Shown here piece by piece: positions 1 to 7,757 of a stretch of 64,000 nt of DNA. The stretch is taken from the NCBI GenBank assembly GCA_003584625.1, contig AP017647.1, forward strand, positions 62,001-126,000. Direction: 5' to 3'. The notes beneath the pieces were generated by a model, which saw only the letters and a list, made by a program, of their open reading frames with translations, was not told the origin of the DNA and made no database searches. Position numbers and translations under genes: made by a program. The stretch comes from Methanothermobacter sp. MT-2 (GTDB lineage Archaea > Methanobacteriota > Methanobacteria > Methanobacteriales > DSM-23052). Numbering within the stretch: the first letter of the stretch is position 1; every line of letters starts with the position of its first letter.

Positions 1-1952
1 ACAATATCTACTTCGGAGTCTACTGGGACGTGACTTGAATTGGTATAATAGTATGAGTCTTCCTTTCCTTGGAGTATGGCCTTTTCACTGTGTAATTCAC
101 TGTCTAGCATTGCGAATCTGTGGGCTGTGCTCTCTGCTGGCGTCTGGAGGACGCTCCATCGCAGTCCTGTTTCTTTTTTGAGTTCCTGGGCGCGTTCATA
201 TAAATATTTTATTACCTTGAGTCCGAATTTGTTGGCATCAGGATCTGTGATGCTGTTTCCTGTATGATATTCTAACATTTCGTTTAAGCCGACATATCCA
301 AAGCTTAGGGTTGCATTTTCTATCCTATAATAGTTTTCGCCTTCAATCTCTTGTGTGAGGAATGGTAATAAATTATAGTCGTTTAGACATTCAAGGGCCT
401 GTTCTCTTCTCAATTTTAACACGTCTATTGCAAGATCTAGGTATTCGTCTAGATAATCGAATATTTCATCGTCGTCTTTTGCCTGGTAGGCTATTCTTGG
501 AAGGTTTAATGTTACATATGCAAGGTTTCCTGTTCTGAGACAATCTTTTTCCCAGTCTCCTGTCCAATTATCTGATAAGAGTGTTCTGCACCCCATGTAA
601 TTGGACATTTCGCCCCTGTAATCTGCTAGCATGTTAACAAAGTATGCTGTCCCATACTTAGCAGCTAATTCATGTACAAGGTGTAGGTCATCTTCAAATT
701 CGTCCTTGAGGGTTTCCCTGCGAATAACATAGATTGTGTTCGGGAATAAGTGGGGTTTGCCATCAGCGTCTCCTTCAAGGAGCACTTCAGTAAATGCCCT
801 TGTAACTTGCCTAGCCTCTTCATAAAAGTCTCCGTAGACTCCTACGTGTTCGCCTCTGGGTCCGTAGGCCGGTACATCTAGTAGGAAGTCTGGTACTGCG
901 AATTCTAGGTTTATGCTTGTGAATGGGACTTGGCTCCCTCTTGCGGCGTATGCCATGTTTAGGTTGAATATGAACATTTGCACTGCTTGTTTTATCTCAT
1001 CATAGGATAGGTTGGCGGCGAATGGTGCTACGAATACGTTCCAGAGGCTCATGGCCTGGCCGCCTGACATGTTCTGTTGGGCTGCTAACATTATCTCCCC
1101 GGCATGGTTCATGAGGGTTTCAAGGTGTTTTGGCGGTCCGGCGACTGATGTGTGGTCTCCTGTGCCGTCGACTTTGAGGCCGTGTTTTATGAATAATCTT
1201 AGATCATGTTGCAGGCAGTTTAGTGGTCGGGCCGCGAAGAATTCTAGGTCGTGTATGTGGATGTCTCCTGACATGTGTGCGTCTGCTAGGCGGTGTGGTA
1301 GTATGTGGAGTAGGGTGTATTGTTTGAGTGCTTCGTCGGCTACATATTTGTGGACTGTTTCTGGGTTGTGTATCATGTTTGCGTTGTCTCTGGAGCCTTG
1401 GGTTATGAGTTCTGTTATGTTGTATACTGGTATTCCGAGTCTGGTGTATTTTTTTCTTAGGGTTTCTAGGCCGTGTTCGATGAGTTTGGTGTTGACCATT
1501 TCCCTTATCATTGGTGCTGTGAGGTATTCTACGTTGAGTTTTTTGAGTTCTTTCCAGACTTCTGTTGCTATTTTTTCTGCTAGATGTGGAGTGGCCCCTG
1601 CTTCTTTGATTAGGCTGTTTTCTATTTTTTTCTGGTCGAATGGTTCTATTGTGTCTCTTGATGTTCTGACTTTTAGTTTTCTGGCGGCTAGGTATTTGTC
1701 TGCTGTTTTTTCGTCGATATCTTTTAGTGAGGTGTATACTAGCATTTTTATTTCTTTGGTTGATATTCCATCATAGGCTGATTTAGCTACTTTTGAGGCT
1801 ATTTTTTCAGCTGCCCAGAGGGGTGAGCCTACCATTAAAAGCGATTTAACGAGTTTTTCGTGGCTGAATTTTTCTCTTATTCCATTGTTTTTCAACACGC
1901 CGATATCCGCTTTTGAAGGAAGCGCGGCTAAAACGTGTGAATCTTTAATCAC
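1..1952 (-). CDS. nrdD: Anaerobic ribonucleoside-triphosphate reductase (class III), 5' part
   Basis: Class III RNR reduces NTPs to dNTPs with a glycyl radical under anoxia. About 650 codons are visible on the minus strand; the C-terminus with the glycyl radical site lies outside the window. The N-terminus carries an ATP-cone region, with a motif starting RDTIEPFDQKKIENSL near residue 85, followed by the catalytic-barrel region with family-like segments such as NMSGGQAMSLWNVFVAPFA and TGNLAYVTLNLPRIAY. The start is a GTG at 1952 behind GGTGATTTT; no ATG sits at the N-terminus, and the GTG gives the full ATP-cone. It is transcribed away from leuC. TATA-like boxes lie at 1978-1987 and near 2030-2040. 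The family call is firm; only the 3' end is missing. Confidence 0.93.
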   Translation of the reverse strand, partial: MIKDSHVLAALPSKADIGVLKNNGIREKFSHEKLVKSLLMVGSPLWAAEKIASKVAKSAYDGISTKEIKMLVYTSLKDIDEKTADKYLAARKLKVRTSRDTIEPFDQKKIENSLIKEAGATPHLAEKIATEVWKELKKLNVEYLTAPMIREMVNTKLIEHGLETLRKKYTRLGIPVYNITELITQGSRDNANMIHNPETVHKYVADEALKQYTLLHILPHRLADAHMSGDIHIHDLEFFAARPLNCLQHDLRLFIKHGLKVDGTGDHTSVAGPPKHLETLMNHAGEIMLAAQQNMSGGQAMSLWNVFVAPFAANLSYDEIKQAVQMFIFNLNMAYAARGSQVPFTSINLEFAVPDFLLDVPAYGPRGEHVGVYGDFYEEARQVTRAFTEVLLEGDADGKPHLFPNTIYVIRRETLKDEFEDDLHLVHELAAKYGTAYFVNMLADYRGEMSNYMGCRTLLSDNWTGDWEKDCLRTGNLAYVTLNLPRIAYQAKDDDEIFDYLDEYLDLAIDVLKLRREQALECLNDYNLLPFLTQEIEGENYYRIENATLSFGYVGLNEMLEYHTGNSITDPDANKFGLKVIKYLYERAQELKKETGLRWSVLQTPAESTAHRFAMLDSELHSEKAILQGKEDSYYYTNSSHVPVDSEVDI

Positions 1953-2346
1953 AAAATCACCACTTTTCAAGTGCGAATTATATATTTTTTTTGGAGGTGG
2001 AAAAAATTATCAGAAATTATTATATCAGAGCCTATATATAATTGTATATGGGTTTAAAATGGGTTAATAATCCCTTTATAAGCGGGTTGTGATTAATTAA
2101 TATGCTTTTCATGAAAATCGGAAAAAAACTTCCGAAAAAAATTTTATCCAACCAATGAAAGCATAAACCTTATGATATCATCCCCCCAACATAGAAACTT
2201 AACCTCCCCTTCTACTCAAAAATAATCAGAAAAGCAATGAGATTTTCGCTAACTTTATATTTTGGTACAAATATAACTAAAAGGGAAAGAGCGCTTATTC
2301 TATTGATCGCTCCATAGCCCACCCATATGATTCAGGAGGATTAAAT
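1953..2346. promoter_or_regulatory. Divergent intergenic region between nrdD and leuC
   Basis: No gene is visible in these 394 bases. Toward leuC there is a TATA box, TTTATAT at 2254-2260, which predicts a transcript start near 2280 and a leader of about 65 nt ending in AGGAGGA (2334-2340). Toward nrdD there are A+T-rich TATA-like boxes at 1978-1987 and around 2030-2040. A small perfect hairpin (TCGGAA / TTCCGA, loop AAAAAC) lies near 2119-2136, between the two promoters. I see no leucine-rich leader peptide or known riboswitch. Promoter assignment is from motif position only. Confidence 0.55.
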
Positions 2347-3603
2347 GTGTCAATGACTATTTCTGAGAAAATACTCGCAAAAGCCGCTGGTGAAAAAGAA
2401 GTCGAAGCCGGTGAAATAATAATGGCCAATATAGATGTGGCCATGACCCATGATTTAACAGGTCCTCTTGCTATTGAAGCATTTAAAGAAATAGGATCAA
2501 AGAAAGTATGGGATCCCTCCAAGATTGTTGTGCTCTTTGACCATCAAGTACCTGCAGATTCAATCGAAGCCGCTGAAAACCATATAATCATGAGAAAATT
2601 CGTGGAAGAACAAGGGATAGAAAACTTCTATGACATCAGAGAAGGTATATGCCACCAAATACTACCAGAAAAGGGTTATGTGGCCCCAGGAGATGTTATA
2701 GTTGGTACAGACTCTCATACATGCACCCATGGAGCCCTAGGGGCATTCGCCACTGGTATAGGATCAACAGACATGGCCATGGTCTTCGCCACAGGAAAAT
2801 TATGGTTCAAAGTCCCTGAAACGATCCGCTTTGAAATAGAAGGCCTACCAAAAGACCATGTATATGCAAAGGACATCATATTATATATTATAGGGAAAAT
2901 GGGGATAGACGGCGCCACATACAAAGCTTGTGAATTCGCAGGAAGCACAGTAAAAGACATGAAGATTTCAGAGAGGCTCGTGCTCTGCAACATGGCAATT
3001 GAAATGGGTGGTAAAACAGGTATCATAGAACCAGACCAGAAAACCATAGAATACGTGAAAAAAAGATCAAATAAACCATACAATATCATGAAAACAGACC
3101 TTGACGCGCCTTCACTCGAAACCATAGAAATAAACATAGAAGATCTTGAACCGCAAATAGCATGTCCACACAACGTAGACAATGTGAAACCAATAAGTGA
3201 AGTGGAAGGGACGGAAATAGACCAAATATTTATAGGATCATGCACAAACGGGCGCATAGAAGACCTAAGAGACGCCGCGAAAATACTAAAGGGCAGGAAA
3301 ATATCAGATAAACTCAGGATGCTAGTAATACCCGCTTCAAGGGAAGTCTACCTGAAAGCATTAGATGAAGGCCTAATAAAGATTTTCATAGAAGCCGGCG
3401 CCCTCGTCTGCAATCCATGTTGCGGTCCCTGTCTAGGCGGCCACATAGGACTGCTCGGACCAGGAGAAGTCAGCCTCTCAACCTCTAACCGAAACTTCAA
3501 AGGTAGACAGGGGAGCCCCGAATCAGAAGTATACCTATCATCTGCAGCAGTAGCCGCAGCCTCCGCAATAAAAGGAGAAATAACGCATCCAAAAAGAATT
3601 TAA
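2347..3603 (+). CDS. leuC: 3-isopropylmalate dehydratase large subunit (or homoaconitase large subunit)
   Basis: Large subunit of an aconitase-family hydrolyase that isomerises 2-isopropylmalate (leucine pathway) or homocitrate (coenzyme B pathway). The 418-aa protein has the family segments [20 protein letters not shown] near residue 120 and the three 4Fe-4S cysteines, in SCTNGR near residue 298 and [11 protein letters not shown] near residue 360, as well as [12 protein letters not shown]. The start is GTG 2347, six bases after AGGAGGA; an ATG at 2353 is too far from it. It heads a leuC-leuD-leuB run with very short spacers. The paired small subunit has YLV rather than YLRT in the substrate loop, which favours isopropylmalate over homoaconitate, but the two cannot be separated with certainty from sequence alone. 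Confidence 0.9.
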   Translation: MSMTISEKILAKAAGEKEVEAGEIIMANIDVAMTHDLTGPLAIEAFKEIGSKKVWDPSKIVVLFDHQVPADSIEAAENHIIMRKFVEEQGIENFYDIREGICHQILPEKGYVAPGDVIVGTDSHTCTHGALGAFATGIGSTDMAMVFATGKLWFKVPETIRFEIEGLPKDHVYAKDIILYIIGKMGIDGATYKACEFAGSTVKDMKISERLVLCNMAIEMGGKTGIIEPDQKTIEYVKKRSNKPYNIMKTDLDAPSLETIEINIEDLEPQIACPHNVDNVKPISEVEGTEIDQIFIGSCTNGRIEDLRDAAKILKGRKISDKLRMLVIPASREVYLKALDEGLIKIFIEAGALVCNPCCGPCLGGHIGLLGPGEVSLSTSNRNFKGRQGSPESEVYLSSAAVAAASAIKGEITHPKRI

Positions 3604-3615
3604 GGTGTGAATTTC

Positions 3616-4092
3616 ATGAAAGGAAGAGTTTGGAAATTCCCAGATGATGTTGACACTGACCAGATAATACCCGGCAGATACCTTGTCATAAGAGACCCCT
3701 CAAAACTTGCAGAACACCTAATGGAAGGTGCAGATCCAGAATTTTCAAAAAAAGTTAAAGTGGGAGATTTCATAGTCGCGGGGAAAAATTTTGGGTGCGG
3801 TTCGTCAAGAGAACACGCTCCACTGGCCTTAAAAGGTGCTGGGATATCTGCAGTGATCGCAGAATCATTTGCAAGAATATTCTACCGGAACGCAATAAAC
3901 CTTGGAATACCTTTACTTGAAGCCCCAGGCATATCCAAACACCTAAAAACAGGAGACAAGATAGAAGTAGACCTAGAAAAAGGGATAATAAAAAAGGATG
4001 AAAAAGAATTCAAATTCAAAAAATTGCCAGAATTCATGCTTGAAATCCTTGAAAAAGGAGGTTTAATCCCCTACATCAAAAATAACCGGTGA
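3616..4092 (+). CDS. leuD: 3-isopropylmalate dehydratase small subunit
   Basis: Swivelling small subunit that completes the hydrolyase with the large subunit encoded just upstream. It is about 158 aa and shows [17 protein letters not shown] near the N-terminus and the family motif [18 protein letters not shown] near residue 60. The loop reads YLVIRD. In methanogens YLRT is associated with homoaconitase and YLV-type loops with isopropylmalate dehydratase, so a leucine role is inferred. The ATG at 3616 is chosen because GGTGTGA (3604-3610) sits correctly before it; a GTG at 3607 is in frame but lies inside that site. It ends 7 bp before leuB. Confidence 0.9.
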   Translation: MKGRVWKFPDDVDTDQIIPGRYLVIRDPSKLAEHLMEGADPEFSKKVKVGDFIVAGKNFGCGSSREHAPLALKGAGISAVIAESFARIFYRNAINLGIPLLEAPGISKHLKTGDKIEVDLEKGIIKKDEKEFKFKKLPEFMLEILEKGGLIPYIKNNR

Positions 4093-4098
4093 ATTCAC

Positions 4099-5088
4099 AT
4101 GTACAAGATAGCGGTCATACCCGGAGACGGGGTTGGGAAAGAAGTGATGAACGCCGCCCTCCACATACTAGACGGCCTCAACTTAGATTTTGAATACGAA
4201 TTTGCAGAAGCAGGAGACAAATGCGCAGAAAAAACTGGTGAAGCACTCCCAGACGAAACCCTTAAAATCATAAAAAACTCAGACGCATGCCTTTTCGGCG
4301 CTGCTGGAGAAACAGCAGCCGACGTCATAGTCAAACTAAGACGTGAGTTGGATTTGTTTGTTAATTTGAGGCCTGTTAAGTCTTTGCCTGGTGTTGGTGG
4401 TTTGTATGGTGGTTTGGATTTTGTTATTGTTAGGGAGAATACCGAGGACTTGTATGTAGGCCTTGAAGAGTATACAAGTGAAGGTGCTGTTGCCAAGCGC
4501 GTTATTACCCGTCGGGCTTCTAGGCGTATTTCTAAGTTCGCTTTTGATTACAGTTTACAGGAGGGTCGAGGCAAGGTTACGGCAGTGCATAAAGCTAATG
4601 TTCTTAAAAAAACCGATGGGATATTCAGGGAAGAATTCTACAAGGTCGCGGAAGATTACCCGCAAATAGAAGCTGAAGACTTTTATGTTGATGCCATGGC
4701 AATGTACCTCATCAAAAAACCCCAGGAATTCGAAACCATTGTAACAACAAACATGTTCGGAGACATACTATCAGACGAAGCAGCAGCTCTAGTAGGAGGC
4801 CTTGGAGTGGCACCATCAGCCAACATCGGCGAAAAAACCGGAATATTCGAACCAGTACACGGATCAGCTCCCAGAATAGCTGGAAAAAACATAGCAAACC
4901 CCACAGCAATGATACTATCCACAACACTAATGCTAAAACACCTAAACCAGAGAAAACAGGCAACACTCATAGAAAAAGCCCTCAAAAAAACCCTCAAAAA
5001 AGGAATAAAAACCCCAGACCTCGGAGGAAAACACACAACAACACAGGTAGCTCAAAAAATCAGAGAACAGGTTGAGGAATATCTATGA
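4099..5088 (+). CDS. leuB: 3-isopropylmalate dehydrogenase family (isocitrate/homoisocitrate dehydrogenase-like)
   Basis: NAD-dependent beta-decarboxylating dehydrogenase that oxidises and decarboxylates 3-isopropylmalate in leucine synthesis; related methanogen enzymes act on homoisocitrate. The 329-aa protein begins IAVIPGDGVGKEVM, has FVIVRENTEDLYVG near residue 115, the metal-binding region VDAMAMYL and TNMFGDILSDEAAALVGGLG near residues 215-235, and the C-terminal FEPVHGSAPRIAGKNIANP. Start ATG 4099 follows GGTGAATTCAC. It is third in leuCDB and its TGA overlaps the next start (ATGA). Codons 81 to about 165 (roughly 4340-4600) use T-ending codons (GTT, GGT, TTG, CGT) in sharp contrast to the rest of the gene, which suggests a mosaic origin. 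Confidence 0.88.
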   Translation: MYKIAVIPGDGVGKEVMNAALHILDGLNLDFEYEFAEAGDKCAEKTGEALPDETLKIIKNSDACLFGAAGETAADVIVKLRRELDLFVNLRPVKSLPGVGGLYGGLDFVIVRENTEDLYVGLEEYTSEGAVAKRVITRRASRRISKFAFDYSLQEGRGKVTAVHKANVLKKTDGIFREEFYKVAEDYPQIEAEDFYVDAMAMYLIKKPQEFETIVTTNMFGDILSDEAAALVGGLGVAPSANIGEKTGIFEPVHGSAPRIAGKNIANPTAMILSTTLMLKHLNQRKQATLIEKALKKTLKKGIKTPDLGGKHTTTQVAQKIREQVEEYL

Positions 5089-6269
5089 AACCCAAAGATC
5101 TTAGAGATGATATTCCCCTACTAAAAGATTATGTTTATCTTGACGCTGCAAGCACAACACCAACACCTAAACCAGTAGTAGAAGCCATGAACAGATACTA
5201 TTACAAATACAATGCAAATACAGGAAGAGGCGCATATTCACTTGCTGTGAAGGCAACTGAAAAATTAGAGGATGCCAGGAAAAAGATAGCGGATTTTGTG
5301 AACGCCCAACCAGAGGAGATAATATTCACAAAGAACACTACAGAAGCTATAAATCTCGTTGCAAATGGTCTTAGATTTGAAAGGGGAGATTCCATTATCG
5401 TTCCTAACATTGAACATCATTCAAATTATTTGCCATGGTTGAAACTACGAGAAAAGGGCGTGAAAATAAAAATAATTAAAGCGGATAAAGATGGTATAAT
5501 CAACCCGGCGAGCATAGAAGATGTTATCGATGAAAAAACCAAACTTATAACAATAACACATGTATCCAATGCTATAGGTTCAGTGCAAGACATAAAAAGG
5601 ATTGGTAAAATCGCGGATGAAAATGGCATCCTTTTCATGGTAGATGCAGCCCAATCAATCGGCCATATGAAATTTGATGTCAAGGAACTTAAGGCCAATT
5701 TTGTGGCATTCCCAGGACATAAAGGGACTCTCGGCCCTGTTGGAACAGGATTCCTCTACTGTAACCTGCAAGAAGCTGAGGAGCTGGAACCATCAAGTCT
5801 TGGTGGAGGAACCGTGATTGATGTTCTAGGAGACCAGTTTAAATTAGAGGAGCCGCCAAGAAGATTTGAAGCCGGAACATTAAATATAGCAGGTTTCATA
5901 GGCCTTGGAGCGGCCATAGATTATATTAAAGGTATAGGTATTGAGAGGATAGAAAAACATGGTGCGCGTCTTACAAGGAGACTATACAAATTTCTAAGAG
6001 AGATTGATGGGGTTGAATGTTATGGCAATCCCCAAAATATTTATGGGATAGTATCCTTCAATATAGATAATGTAAACCCAGATGATGCAGCAAGGAAACT
6101 AGATGAAAGGGCGCGGATATGCGTCAGAAGCGGTCATCATTGCGCTATACCTGCTATGAGACATCTTGGAGTCCATGAAAGAGGCGGTACTGTGAGGGCT
6201 TCAATCCATTATTATAATATTCTAGAAGATGTTGAAATATTAGCAGAAACCATAAATGAAATATTATAA
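5085..6269 (+). CDS. Cysteine desulfurase, SufS/CsdA-like class V aminotransferase
   Basis: PLP enzyme that takes sulfur from cysteine for Fe-S or thio-cofactor synthesis. The 394-aa protein shows YLDAASTTPTPKPV at the N-terminus, NTTEAINLVANGL near residue 85, the PLP region VDAAQSIGHMKFDV, the Schiff-base lysine in AFPGHKGTLGPVGTG near residue 213, and the persulfide cysteine in VRSGHHCAIP near residue 350. The length fits the group II (SufS/CsdA) family. ATG 5085 overlaps the leuB stop by four bases, so it is probably co-transcribed. Two of the three genes before it are Fe-S hydratase subunits that would need such sulfur, but a dedicated link is only inferred. Confidence 0.88.
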   Translation: MKPKDLRDDIPLLKDYVYLDAASTTPTPKPVVEAMNRYYYKYNANTGRGAYSLAVKATEKLEDARKKIADFVNAQPEEIIFTKNTTEAINLVANGLRFERGDSIIVPNIEHHSNYLPWLKLREKGVKIKIIKADKDGIINPASIEDVIDEKTKLITITHVSNAIGSVQDIKRIGKIADENGILFMVDAAQSIGHMKFDVKELKANFVAFPGHKGTLGPVGTGFLYCNLQEAEELEPSSLGGGTVIDVLGDQFKLEEPPRRFEAGTLNIAGFIGLGAAIDYIKGIGIERIEKHGARLTRRLYKFLREIDGVECYGNPQNIYGIVSFNIDNVNPDDAARKLDERARICVRSGHHCAIPAMRHLGVHERGGTVRASIHYYNILEDVEILAETINEIL

Positions 6270-6292
6270 AAAAAGGATGGTGGGGATGTGAA

Positions 6293-6370
6293 ATGACAAA
6301 AGCACAAGTGATAGCCATAATCATAATACTCATAATGATTATAAGCACAATAGCCTATGCATTAGTTTAA
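6293..6370 (+). CDS. 25-residue single-span membrane peptide
   Basis: A tiny ORF of 25 codons lies between the desulfurase stop and ribH. After MTKAQ the peptide is one unbroken run of Ile/Leu/Met/Ala/Val (residues 6-25), long enough for a single transmembrane helix. ATG 6293 is preceded by GGGGATG (6282-6288) at normal spacing; the stop TAA at 6368-6370 is followed 20 bases later by the ribH start with its own GGAGGAAAT. The placement, ribosome binding site and clean hydrophobic pattern support a real gene. No function or family is recognised. It is shorter than most annotation cut-offs. Confidence 0.6.
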   Translation: MTKAQVIAIIIILIMIISTIAYALV

Positions 6371-6390
6371 CCCCCTTGGAGGAAATATAA

Positions 6391-6807
6391 ATGGATAAAG
6401 TTAGAATAGGAGCCGTGGTAGCGGAATTTAACTATGACATAACCCAGATGATGTTAAAATTGGCTGAAGAGCATGCTAAGTTCCTTGATTCTGAGATAAC
6501 TAAAGTAGTGCCGGTTCCGGGCGTATTTGACATGCCCCTTGCAATCAAGAAACTCTTGGAAGATGATGAAATAGATGCTGTTATAACACTTGGAGCTGTT
6601 ATTGAAGGAGCAACAGACCATGACCAGATAGTGGCACAGCATGCATCCCGTAAAATAGCCGACCTTGCACTAGAATATGATAAACCAGTGGCACTTGGAA
6701 TATCAGGACCCAGCATGACAAGGTTAGAAGCCCACCAGAGAGTGGACTATGCTAAAAGGGCGGTTGAAGCAGCTGTTAAAATGTATAGAAGATTAGAAAA
6801 ACTCTAG
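6391..6807 (+). CDS. ribH: 6,7-dimethyl-8-ribityllumazine synthase
   Basis: Penultimate enzyme of riboflavin synthesis, joining 5-amino-6-ribitylaminouracil and 3,4-dihydroxy-2-butanone 4-phosphate; it normally forms pentameric or icosahedral shells in the cytosol. The 138-aa length is typical. Motifs are [11 protein letters not shown] near residue 12, [11 protein letters not shown] near residue 44, [16 protein letters not shown] near residue 71 (the conserved His of the active site) and [12 protein letters not shown]. Start ATG 6391 follows GGAGGAAATATAA. It sits between a cysteine desulfurase and methanogenesis marker 11 on the same strand, so it may be in a long leuCDB-csd-ribH transcript. 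Confidence 0.93.
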   Translation: MDKVRIGAVVAEFNYDITQMMLKLAEEHAKFLDSEITKVVPVPGVFDMPLAIKKLLEDDEIDAVITLGAVIEGATDHDQIVAQHASRKIADLALEYDKPVALGISGPSMTRLEAHQRVDYAKRAVEAAVKMYRRLEKL

Positions 6808-6815
6808 ATATTGGG

Positions 6816-7757
6816 ATGGAATTGCAGATTTTAACACCCGAAGAATTAAGGGAAAAGTTTAAGGACCCATGGATAGCCCCCTACAAGAAGATCATCACAA
6901 TGGTAGATAATGACCTTGTAGAAATAGTTGAATATCATCCATGCATCTCAGGCTCCCATTGGATGATCTATCAGTATCCCCGCACAAGCGAACTAATAAT
7001 AAAAGCAAAAAGGGATGGGAACCGACACACTTACCTTACAAGGACGGGTAAAACCCGACTGAATCTAAAGGCGAGTTTAAACGCGGCTGGGATAGAAGAG
7101 GTTGCCGTAACTGGAGATGAGGTTAAAGTTGTCCATGCCGGTCTTGCAGGGGCTGGGGTGGGCGCTGCAATGTGCAGGGGAATGGCTGAAGGCGTGAAAC
7201 GCATTGAATTATATGATATAGGTGGAGGCTCAAAGGTTGGAAGAGCGGCTGTCATAACACCAAGGATGGAGAAGGTTATTATAGGAATAGATGATACAGA
7301 TACGAAGGATATGGGGGCCACTTGGACTCTAGCACATAATATTGGAGTTGAACTTTCAAGGGACGGTTTTGAATACTTGGACCATATTATAGTGCAACTT
7401 TATCCCAGAAACCCTTATAAGACGCAAAATTGTGTTTCGGTAGCATTAACATTCGCTGTTAAACCAGGAACAGGCAAAAAACTTGTAGATGAGGTTATCA
7501 GGAGGCTAAGGGAGAAAACACTCTCAGATAAGACATCTGTCGCCATATTTAAGGGCATCAAAATCCCTGGGGAGCTCAGGGAATATTCTATAAGGGCTAA
7601 GAAGGAATTGATCGGTATAAGAGATGCTAGGGAGGTTGCAAGGAAAGTGGGGGTTCAATTAGTAGAGGTCACCGGAGCCCAGGGCCAGATCGGGGCTCTT
7701 GCAGCTATTGGGTTATCCGATGATGTTGAAGAGGCTGTTAAAGTTTATCAGATATAA
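6816..7757 (+). CDS. Methanogenesis marker protein 11
   Basis: A 313-aa cytosolic protein that I recognise as methanogenesis marker 11, a family found in methanogens whose function is not established. Features visible are an N-terminal region with YHPCISGSHWMIYQYPRTSE, a glycine/alanine-rich stretch HAGLAGAGVGAAMCRGMAEG near residue 107, and the motif IGIDDTDTKDMGATW near residue 156, which resembles the DDTD motif of TiaS-type ATP-dependent RNA-modifying enzymes. The C-terminus has GAQGQIGALAAIGL. It follows ribH by 8 bases. Its 3' end overlaps the convergent glycosyltransferase gene by 20 bp. A nucleotide-binding role is suggested by the DDTD motif only. Confidence 0.7.
   Translation: MELQILTPEELREKFKDPWIAPYKKIITMVDNDLVEIVEYHPCISGSHWMIYQYPRTSELIIKAKRDGNRHTYLTRTGKTRLNLKASLNAAGIEEVAVTGDEVKVVHAGLAGAGVGAAMCRGMAEGVKRIELYDIGGGSKVGRAAVITPRMEKVIIGIDDTDTKDMGATWTLAHNIGVELSRDGFEYLDHIIVQLYPRNPYKTQNCVSVALTFAVKPGTGKKLVDEVIRRLREKTLSDKTSVAIFKGIKIPGELREYSIRAKKELIGIRDAREVARKVGVQLVEVTGAQGQIGALAAIGLSDDVEEAVKVYQI

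Noticed and set aside
1012-1776. 254-residue plus-strand ORF
   Set aside because: Antisense shadow of nrdD, which has clear family motifs on the minus strand.
2280-2346. Leucine leader peptide or riboswitch before leuC
   Set aside because: Only a five-codon frame without leucine codons and no clear fold are seen.
6154-6348. Minus-strand hydrophobic ORF across the desulfurase/ribH gap
   Set aside because: It is the antisense shadow of the desulfurase end and of the plus-strand 25-residue peptide, which has a proper ribosome binding site.
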